From positions 1-50,529 of the forward strand of contig JAJPIX010000052.1 in the NCBI GenBank assembly GCA_021324545.1: DNA of 50,529 bases. Reading direction: 5' to 3'. A program made the position numbers and the translations under genes. A model generated the notes under the pieces. The model saw nothing but the letters and a program-made list of their open reading frames with translations, did not search any database and was not told the origin of the DNA. This DNA is from Alphaproteobacteria bacterium (lineage in GTDB: Bacteria; Pseudomonadota; Alphaproteobacteria; Micropepsales; Micropepsaceae). Below are positions 43,217-50,529 of the stretch, one piece after another (the first letter of the stretch is position 1; each line of letters begins with the position of its first letter).

Positions 43217-43893
43217 CCCGAAACCTCATTTGCATCGTCGATGATGACGAAAATGTCCGAAGTTCCTTGCGGGCGCTGTTCGAATCCGCGCAATACAGGG
43301 TGGTAGATTTTGCTTCAGCGCTGGAACTGCTTTCGAGCGAATATGCCGGCCAATGCAGTTGCATGGTTGTCGATGTCAGGATGCCGGAAATGAACGGCCT
43401 TGCTCTCCAGGAAGAGCTTATCAGGCGCGGCAATCACACGCCTCTGATCATCATCACGGGACATGGGGACGTTCCATTGGCGGTCCGGGCGATGAAAGCG
43501 GGCGCGCTGGATTTCATCGAGAAGCCGTTTGACGAAGACAGAATGCTGTCTGCGCTTGAACGGGCCATCGAACTGGAGAACCGGACGAAAGACGAAGTTG
43601 CTGACAGACAGGCCGCGAGAGCGCTTCTCGATGCATTGACTCCTCGGGAGCTGGACGTTCTGGATCAGCTCATCTCCGGCCATTCGAACAAGGTCGCCGC
43701 TCACATACTTGGAATTTCGCCGCGAACCGTCGAAATCCACCGCGCGCGCGTGATGGACAAGCTGAAGGTGCGCAGCCTTTCGGAAGTCGTTCGCCTGGCG
43801 CTCGCCGCGGGCCGCCGGCCGCTGCCGGGCGCACGCCCCGCGCCCGCCACCGTCGTTGGCGCCAGACAGAATTCGGTCAGCCGGGCGGGCTGA
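43213..43893 (+). CDS. fixJ: FixJ-like two-component response regulator
   Basis: A 226-residue response regulator with a complete receiver domain (about 1-120) and a LuxR/FixJ helix-turn-helix domain (about 140-205). Phosphorylation residues are all present: acidic pair Asp10-Asp12, Asp54 in VVDVRMPEMNGL, Thr82 in IITGHGD and Lys104 in IEKPFDED. The output domain has LTPRELDVLDQLISGHSNK and ISPRTVEIHRARVMDKL. FixJ proteins activate fixK-type genes, and a FixJ-like palindrome lies upstream of the FixK-like gene in this window. ATG 43213 overlaps the FixL-like stop; the frame extends upstream but inside that gene. Confidence 0.87.
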   Translation: MTRNLICIVDDDENVRSSLRALFESAQYRVVDFASALELLSSEYAGQCSCMVVDVRMPEMNGLALQEELIRRGNHTPLIIITGHGDVPLAVRAMKAGALDFIEKPFDEDRMLSALERAIELENRTKDEVADRQAARALLDALTPRELDVLDQLISGHSNKVAAHILGISPRTVEIHRARVMDKLKVRSLSEVVRLALAAGRRPLPGARPAPATVVGARQNSVSRAG

Positions 43894-43975
43894 ATCCGCG
43901 TATCCGCGCGTCACGATTCCGTTTGTCCGGCAGCGTGCGAAGCATGCCGATCCGCACTAAAAATGCTGTCCGAAT

Positions 43976-44049
43976 TGGCTGGGGGACTAGGATTCGAACC
44001 TAGACTGGCGGAGTCAGAGTCCGCTGTCCTACCGTTAGACGATCCCCCA
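43976..44049 (-). tRNA. tRNA-Gln (anticodon CTG)
   Basis: On the minus strand the acceptor stem TGGGGGA pairs with TCCCCCA. The anticodon stem GCGGA/TCCGC encloses CTCTGAC (anticodon CTG), and the T-loop is TTCGAAT. The discriminator is G and CCA is encoded. Length is 74 bases with CCA. Confidence 0.95.
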
Positions 44050-44104
44050 ACGGCTTGGCTGGCCGGATTTAGCGGATAGCAGCGACCGGAACAAGGCGGC
44101 TTTC

Positions 44105-44776
44105 ATGCCAGGAGACAGATCATCAGGCCGCGGATCCAGGCGTGTCCGTGTGCGAAGCGCCAGGGGCCGCAAGGTATCTTCGACCCGTTGGCTCGAGCGC
44201 CAGCTCAATGACCCTTATGTGCATGAAGCCCGGACCAAAGGTTACCGGAGCCGCGCGGCATTCAAGCTTCTCGAACTGGACTCGAAGTTTCATCTTCTGA
44301 AGAAGGGCTCCCGCGTGCTGGATCTGGGGGCCGCCCCCGGCGGCTGGAGCCAGGTTGCCACAGGCCGTGGCGCGACAGTTGTCGCGGCCGACATTCTGGC
44401 AATGGAGCCCATCGCGGGCGTAACCGTTCTTCAGGCCGACTTGACCGATCCGGATACTCCGGCACGGCTGAAACAGGCGCTGGGCGGTCCTGCCGATCTT
44501 GTGCTTTCGGACATGGCAGCGCCCACCACAGGAATTCGGGCGGCCGATCATTTGCGCACGCTGGCGTTGATGGAAGCGGCGCTGGACGTGGCCGAGGATG
44601 TCCTGCGGCCGGGCGGCGCCTTTGTCGGCAAGGTTTTTCAGGGCGGCGCCACCCATGAGTTGCTGGCGCGGATCAGAAAGAACTTCGCGACGGTCAAGCA
44701 CGTGAAGCCGCCGGCCTCGCGGGCCGAATCCGTGGAGCTGTATCTCGTGGCCCAGGGGTTTCGCGGCAGAAAATAG
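44105..44776 (+). CDS. rlmE: 23S rRNA (uridine-2'-O-)-methyltransferase RlmE (FtsJ)
   Basis: A 223-residue SAM-dependent methyltransferase that modifies U2552 in the A-loop of 23S rRNA. The SAM motif is VLDLGAAPGGWSQVA (71-85). The K-D-K-E catalytic set is conserved with RlmE-like spacing: Lys54 in AAFKL, Asp136 in SDMAAP, Lys176 in VGKVFQG and Glu211 in VELYLVA. An N-terminal arginine-rich extension (about residues 5-25) would favour rRNA contact. Loss of RlmE slows ribosome assembly in E. coli. Neighbouring genes are unrelated, so it is probably a single-gene unit. Confidence 0.93.
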   Translation: MPGDRSSGRGSRRVRVRSARGRKVSSTRWLERQLNDPYVHEARTKGYRSRAAFKLLELDSKFHLLKKGSRVLDLGAAPGGWSQVATGRGATVVAADILAMEPIAGVTVLQADLTDPDTPARLKQALGGPADLVLSDMAAPTTGIRAADHLRTLALMEAALDVAEDVLRPGGAFVGKVFQGGATHELLARIRKNFATVKHVKPPASRAESVELYLVAQGFRGRK

Positions 44777-44863
44777 ACACATTGCGCAAATTGCGCGCAT
44801 TGCAAATCGGTCCCCGCTCTTGCCAAATGACTGTGAGCGCGCTGTTCGGGTAAGGGGTGATCC

Positions 44864-46627
44864 ATGCAGGCTTTCATTGCCGGATTCGGAATGGCGACAG
44901 TTGTGCTGGCCATGAGCGCCGTTTTCCCCGCCAATGCCGCGCCGCAGAGTGCCGACGCGCGGTTCAAGGCCCTCTACACGCGGGAATGGACGTGGCGCGA
45001 AGAGCAGTTCCCGGACGAAGAAGACAGCCAGAAGCCGATCGCGGATCATTTCCCGAAAGTCGACCCGACCTCGCAGGAGATGCGCCTTCGCTATTGGCAG
45101 GAGGTCCTGAAGGAACTCGACGCCATTCCCCGCGATCAGCTCTCTCCCGACAATCAGGTCGATTACGACGTTTACAAACCGCAGATTGCCGCGCTCATTG
45201 CCGATCAGCGATTTCGGCAATATGAAATGCCGGCCAATTCCGACAGCTCATTCTGGACGGACGTGGGTTACACCGCGCGCCGCAATTTCAAGACGCTCAG
45301 GGACTATCAGAACTATATTGCCCAGTTGCGCGATCTGCCGCGCTATTTCCGCGAGCAGGAAGATGAAATGCGCGCCGGCCTCAAACGCGGCTTCACGCCT
45401 CCGCGCGTCACGCTTTTGGGCCGCGATACATCCATCAGCCAGGTCGTCAAGGCCAAGCCGGAAGACTGTCTGCTCTACACGCCGTTCAGGGAGATGCTCT
45501 CGACGATTCCTGCGGCCACACGGGCCCGGCTCCGCGCCGAGGCTATCGATGTCATCCGAAACAAGGTGCAACCGGCCTATGCCGAGCTTCTGAAGTTCTG
45601 GAACGATAATTATGTGCCGCATGCGCGCACCACGCTCGCGGCCTACGATCTGCCCGACGGCAAGGCCTATTACCAGTCACGCATCCTCCAGTTCACAACC
45701 CTCAACATGACGCCGGACGAAATTCATCGGCTTGGCCTTCAGGAAGTCGCCCGCCTGCACGCCGGGATGGTCGGTGAAATGAAAAAGACCGGGTTTAAGG
45801 GCGATTTTCCGGCATTCCTCCACTACCTGCGCACCGACCCGAAATTTTACGCCAGGACGCCCGAGGAGCTTCTCAAGGACGCTGCCTGGATTGCCAAGGA
45901 ATTCGATGGCAAGGCGTCGCAGTATTTCGGCCATCTGCCGCGCGCGCGCTTTGCGATCAAGCCGGTGCCGGCCGACCTGGCGCCATTTTACACCTCCGGC
46001 CGCGGCGGGCCTGGCGTCTATCTCGTCAATACCTATGATCTGCCGCAGCGGCCGCTCTACAACCTGACCGCGCTCACATTGCATGAATCCGCGCCGGGGC
46101 ACGCATTTCAGATTCCGCTCGCTGCCGAAAACAGGAATCTGCCCGACTTCCGGCGTTACACCTATATCTCCGCCTATGGCGAAGGCTGGGCGCTCTATTG
46201 CGAATGGCTCGGTGACGAGATGGGCATGTACAAGACGCCCTACGATCGCTTCGGCATGCTCGGCTATCAGATCTGGCGTGCGGTGCGGCTGGTAGTGGAC
46301 ACCGGTATCCACAGCCAGGGCTGGACGCGCGAACAGGCGGTAAAATACATGCACGATTACACCGCGCTCCCCGATCACGAGATCAACACCGAAGTGGATC
46401 GTTATATCGCTTGGCCGGGGCAGGCGTTGTCCTACTATCTGGGCGAAATGGATATCCTGAAGAACCGCCGCCGCGCAGAAGCCGCGCTCGGCGCGAAATT
46501 CAATATCCGCGCGTTTCATGACACCGTGCTGCAGCTGGGATCGGTGCCGTTGCCAGTCCTCGACAGGCGCATTGACAAATTCATTGCCGATGGCGGCGTC
46601 GGGCCCTATCCGGACGAAGAAAACTAG
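44864..46627 (+). CDS. DUF885 family protein, putative exported metallopeptidase
   Basis: A 587-residue protein of the DUF885 family with a signal peptide (MSAVFPANA|AP), so it is probably periplasmic. It contains LTLHESAPGHAFQ with His407, Glu408 and His413, an HExxPGH-type zinc-binding pattern, and a downstream acidic helix (AYGEGWALYCEWLGDEMG) that would supply the third ligand. The family is suspected to be peptidases related to oligopeptidase folds, but most members are uncharacterised. GGTGATCC precedes the ATG at modest distance. It is convergent with the DUF488 gene, with no gap. Confidence 0.85.
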   Translation: MQAFIAGFGMATVVLAMSAVFPANAAPQSADARFKALYTREWTWREEQFPDEEDSQKPIADHFPKVDPTSQEMRLRYWQEVLKELDAIPRDQLSPDNQVDYDVYKPQIAALIADQRFRQYEMPANSDSSFWTDVGYTARRNFKTLRDYQNYIAQLRDLPRYFREQEDEMRAGLKRGFTPPRVTLLGRDTSISQVVKAKPEDCLLYTPFREMLSTIPAATRARLRAEAIDVIRNKVQPAYAELLKFWNDNYVPHARTTLAAYDLPDGKAYYQSRILQFTTLNMTPDEIHRLGLQEVARLHAGMVGEMKKTGFKGDFPAFLHYLRTDPKFYARTPEELLKDAAWIAKEFDGKASQYFGHLPRARFAIKPVPADLAPFYTSGRGGPGVYLVNTYDLPQRPLYNLTALTLHESAPGHAFQIPLAAENRNLPDFRRYTYISAYGEGWALYCEWLGDEMGMYKTPYDRFGMLGYQIWRAVRLVVDTGIHSQGWTREQAVKYMHDYTALPDHEINTEVDRYIAWPGQALSYYLGEMDILKNRRRAEAALGAKFNIRAFHDTVLQLGSVPLPVLDRRIDKFIADGGVGPYPDEEN

Positions 46628-47152
46628 TCAGGAGCCTGCATATACAAGTTTTCCGTTGACCAGCCGCGCCGCGGGCGTGAGCCTGGCCGGTTCGATCCGC
46701 CCGGGGCCCATGATGTGGAAGACCTGCTCGCCCTCGGCGAGCAGGTAATCGGCGATGATGCGGCGATGGCACCGCCACCACACAGCCTCTGCGCACATGA
46801 AGGCACAGACATTCTCGCAGCCAATTGCCTTCAACTCCTCGAGCCCCCCGCGAAAGGCGGGCGTGGCCGCATAGTCGGCATAGTTGCGAAAACTTTCATT
46901 CTCCCAGAACGTGTTGGGCGACGGTCCGCTGCCGCGTCTGTGTCCCCGCAAGCCGCCGAGCGCCGCAATGGACCGGTACTCGATGGGCGCAATTTCGCGT
47001 GGAAGCACATCGGAATTGAATTGCGGGTTAGTGCGGGAACGCGGAATTGTCCTCACGTCCGCCAGCGCCGTTACATCGGCCATTTTCAGGAGCGCGACAA
47101 ACTCCGCGATGCTTCGCGTGGAATGTCCGATTGTGAAGAAGGGCAGCGCCAC
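46628..47152 (-). CDS. DUF488 family protein
   Basis: A 174-residue cytosolic protein of the DUF488 family. The hallmark opening FFTIGHSTRSIAEFVALL and LADVRTIPRSRTNPQFN are present, as are the MCAEAVWWRCHRRIIADYL segment with its Cys and His residues near the C-terminus. The biochemical role is not established; the conserved Arg, Cys and His residues suggest an enzyme acting on a nucleic acid or nucleotide, but this is speculation. It starts 3 bases after the DUF2945 gene and so forms a two-gene operon with it. Confidence 0.85.
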   Translation of the reverse strand: MALPFFTIGHSTRSIAEFVALLKMADVTALADVRTIPRSRTNPQFNSDVLPREIAPIEYRSIAALGGLRGHRRGSGPSPNTFWENESFRNYADYAATPAFRGGLEELKAIGCENVCAFMCAEAVWWRCHRRIIADYLLAEGEQVFHIMGPGRIEPARLTPAARLVNGKLVYAGS

Positions 47153-47155
47153 GGC

Positions 47156-47377
47156 TTATGGGGCCTTGTGCAGTTTCCGCAAAGTTCGACCCTTGTGCAT
47201 GGCGATGTGCCCGGTTTTGTCGCTCCGGATTTCGTATTGCGGCTCCTCCCGGCTGGCGTGGTGGGTGTAACCCTTGAAGTCCACATTCCGCCTGTGAATT
47301 TTCACGATTTTGCCGCGTACCCGGCCCGCTTCCGAATTCCACGAAACCCGGTCGCCGACCCTGAATTCCTGCGTCAT
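47156..47377 (-). CDS. DUF2945 / hypervirulence-associated TUDOR-like domain protein
   Basis: A 73-residue protein with the pattern FRVGDRVSWNSEAGRVRGKIVK and PQYEIRSDKTGHIAMHKGRTLRKL (quoted in part), typical of the DUF2945/HVA1 TUDOR-like family. The domain is a small beta-barrel, basic overall, possibly nucleic-acid or protein binding. The minus-strand frame stays open for 560 more codons across guaB, but ATG 47377 is the true start because GGAGG lies seven bases upstream and homology begins there. It is first in an operon with DUF488. Confidence 0.82.
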   Translation of the reverse strand: MTQEFRVGDRVSWNSEAGRVRGKIVKIHRRNVDFKGYTHHASREEPQYEIRSDKTGHIAMHKGRTLRKLHKAP

Positions 47378-47407
47378 ATCCGTCCTCCCTGGCCCGGCCA
47401 ATTGTAA

Positions 47408-48946
<1,539 letters not shown>

Positions 48947-48970
48947 TCGTTCGGCACGCCGCCGCTTCCC

Positions 48971-49699
48971 ATGACCGTCATCCTGATCTCCGCGCTTGCC
49001 TTCGCCGCCACGGTGCTGGGTGGAGTATTTGCGTTGCGCGTTCGCGACCGGCTGCACCTTATTCTCGGTTTTTCAGCGGGCGCCGTGATCGGTGTTGCAT
49101 TGTTCGATCTCCTGCCCGAATCCGTCGCGCTCGCCAATGGTTATTACGATCCGGCGCGCCTCACGCTGTTTGTCGCCGCGGGGTTTTTCGCATACCTCGT
49201 CATTGACCGGCTGATCCTCATTCACCCGCAGGCGCATGAAGAACACGCACACGACCATGCTCCGCAGCGCGGCGCGGCCGGCGCCCTCACGCTGGCGGCG
49301 CACAGTTTTCTTGACGGCGTGGCAATCGGCGCGGGCTTCCAGGCCTCGCCGGCCGTTGGCGCCATCGTGGCTGCGGCGGTTATCACCCACGATTTTTCCG
49401 ACGGCATCAACACGGTCGCCTTCATCCTGAAGAGCGGCGGCAGGCTCAAACAGGCGCTGCCCTTTCTTCTGCTCGATGCCATCGCGCCGGTCCTGGGAGC
49501 CGCGACCACATTGCTCGTCCGCATCCCGCAATCGGCCATCGGGCTCGTGCTCGGCGTCTTTGCCGGCTGCTTCATTTATCTGGGCGCCTCCGATCTCATT
49601 CCCGAAAGCCAGCATGCCCACCCGCGCGCGGCGACCACGATCATGACGCTCCTGGGCGCCGGTGTGCTGTGCCTGGCCGTGCGCCTTTGGGGTGGGTGA
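48971..49699 (+). CDS. ZIP family metal transporter
   Basis: A 242-residue membrane protein of the ZIP family, which moves zinc or other divalent cations into the cytosol. About eight helices are seen. The metal-binding TM4/TM5 motifs are AHSFLDGVAIG and THDFSDGINT, with the His-Asp pairs typical of ZIP transporters. Between TM3 and TM4 lies a cytosolic histidine-rich loop (HPQAHEEHAHDHAPQ, about residues 75-89) that probably binds metal. It follows guaB by 24 bases. Zinc is the likeliest substrate but not proven by sequence. Confidence 0.87.
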   Translation: MTVILISALAFAATVLGGVFALRVRDRLHLILGFSAGAVIGVALFDLLPESVALANGYYDPARLTLFVAAGFFAYLVIDRLILIHPQAHEEHAHDHAPQRGAAGALTLAAHSFLDGVAIGAGFQASPAVGAIVAAAVITHDFSDGINTVAFILKSGGRLKQALPFLLLDAIAPVLGAATTLLVRIPQSAIGLVLGVFAGCFIYLGASDLIPESQHAHPRAATTIMTLLGAGVLCLAVRLWGG

Positions 49700-49708
49700 A
49701 TTGCGCGC

Positions 49709-50221
49709 TCATCCGTTTCGTTCGGGCAGCCGTGCGGTTATTGGTTCATGGCCCGTTGCGTGGATGAATTTGAGAAGGTCGGACGGGGAAATTGCCGTGG
49801 TGCGGTCGTTGCGCAGCGGATGAAAGTTCAGCGGGTCCAGCGCCAGCATGGCTTCATCCAGCACCACCCGAACCCGCGCTTCGGGATCGTTGATCAGCGA
49901 AAAGGGCGTCACAGAGCCCGGCGGGATGCCGAGCATGGCGATCAGAAGAGCCGGAGGACCGAAAGAAAATCGCGTCACGCCCAACTGCTTGGCCAGTGCG
50001 TTCAGATCGAGCTTCAGCTCTTCCCGCGCCACCACCAGCCATAAGCCGCCCTTCCGGTCCTTGAGAAAAAGATTTTTGGTGTGCCCGCCCGGAATATGCG
50101 CGCAAGCCGCCTGCGATTCCTCCACGGTGAAAACCGGCGCGTGCGCGTACGTCCGGTGAGCGATGCCGAGAGCATCGAGCTGGGCAAAAAGATCGGTGTC
50201 GGTGGCAGGTGGGCGATTCAC
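49709..50221 (-). CDS. Prolyl-tRNA deacylase / YbaK-like protein (ProX family)
   Basis: A 170-residue member of the YbaK/ProX (PrdX) family, free-standing editing domains that hydrolyse alanyl-tRNA-Pro or related mischarged tRNAs. Signature segments are VFTVEESQAACAHIPGGHTKNLFLKD (quoted by its start and end: VFTVEES, GGHTKNLFLKD), WLVVAREE and the GSVTPFSLIND strand-turn. GTG 50221 is preferred over the longer open frame because the family begins with NRPPATDTDLFAQLDALG and GGA lies about eight bases upstream. The extra 58 codons upstream show no homology. It is convergent with the ZIP gene, nine bases apart. Confidence 0.82.
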   Translation of the reverse strand: MNRPPATDTDLFAQLDALGIAHRTYAHAPVFTVEESQAACAHIPGGHTKNLFLKDRKGGLWLVVAREELKLDLNALAKQLGVTRFSFGPPALLIAMLGIPPGSVTPFSLINDPEARVRVVLDEAMLALDPLNFHPLRNDRTTAISPSDLLKFIHATGHEPITARLPERNG

Positions 50222-50453
50222 GGGAGCATCCGGCCAGAAGATTGTTGCAGCGCCGCGGATGGGACAAGCTTTCGCGTCCTTTCGCAAATCTTGCGGCTCC
50301 GGACAGAAGACACTGGCAGACGGGGCCCCGGCCGGCCCGCAGCAATGGGGCGCGGTGGGCATCGAGGGCCCTTGATCGGGAAACTTTACCGGCAAAATGG
50401 AATGGTATTGAATCGAAAGCCGCGATGGGCAATAAACCGCCCTCGCTTTGGAG

Positions 50454-50528
50454 GCGGGCGTAGCTCAGGGGTAGAGCATAACCTTGCCAAGGTTAGGGTC
50501 GCGCGTTCGATTCGCGTCGCCCGCTCCA
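50454..50528 (+). tRNA. tRNA-Gly (anticodon GCC)
   Basis: The acceptor stem GCGGGCG pairs with CGCCCGC. The D-arm is TAGCTCAGGGGTAGAGC, the anticodon loop TTGCCAA (anticodon GCC) sits between AACC and GGTT, and the T-loop is TTCGATT. The discriminator is T, and CCA is encoded one base before the window end. Confidence 0.95.
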
Positions 50529-50529
50529 A

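Overview
The window is a GC-rich bacterial chromosome segment from an alphaproteobacterium. Signs of this are the order gph / glmU-glmS-rpiA-gor, a class II DAHP synthase, a 445-residue glutamyl-tRNA synthetase, a plant-type threonine synthase and FixJ/FixK-type regulators. Codon use is uniform and there is no rRNA operon, insertion sequence, integrase or CRISPR array. The exact family cannot be read from the sequence; a Rhizomicrobium/Micropepsaceae-like lineage is only a guess.

Region 1 (1-16157) is mostly housekeeping. It holds the tail of an acyl-CoA dehydrogenase, a uracil-DNA glycosylase-like protein, a lipoprotein alpha/beta hydrolase and a PanE-type reductase. A shrunken YagU-like membrane protein lies beside LD-carboxypeptidase, which diverges from a Mur-ligase/Mpl-like gene: a likely peptidoglycan-recycling pair. 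Threonine synthase and tRNA-Val follow, then gph divergent from the amino-sugar genes glmU-glmS, which lead into rpiA, gor, class II aroG, an unknown membrane protein and a CurA-like oxidoreductase.

Region 2 (16158-31650) carries a Gfo/Idh/MocA oxidoreductase, a REP-like palindromic element, nadE-gltX, cysS, rarD convergent with a LOG-family gene, a 34-residue membrane peptide joined to an Atm1-type ABC exporter, a PadR-MFP-RND efflux operon, and a double cold-shock protein with a Gly-Asp-Arg-Phe linker.

Region 3 (31651-43893) is the accessory and most interesting part. On the left, on the minus strand, are a FixK-like Crp/Fnr regulator, a PAS-only protein without a kinase and a universal stress protein. 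Next come a small membrane protein with a membrane-anchored GH24 lysozyme, and then a five-gene chaperone-usher pilus operon (two subunits, chaperone, usher, two-domain tip adhesin) with a perfect 14-bp stem-loop between subunits and assembly genes. On the right are a degenerate receiver protein divergent from a FixL-like phosphoacceptor protein, whose ATP-binding domain is degenerate, and a complete FixJ-like response regulator. Three FNR/FixK-like boxes and one FixJ-like palindrome link the two regulatory blocks. I infer a FixJ-FixK-type, probably oxygen or redox responsive, circuit with a split sensor surrounding the pilus and lysozyme genes.

Region 4 (43894-50529) returns to core functions: tRNA-Gln, rlmE, a DUF885 peptidase-like protein, a DUF488/DUF2945 pair, guaB, a ZIP transporter, a ProX/YbaK deacylase and tRNA-Gly at the edge.
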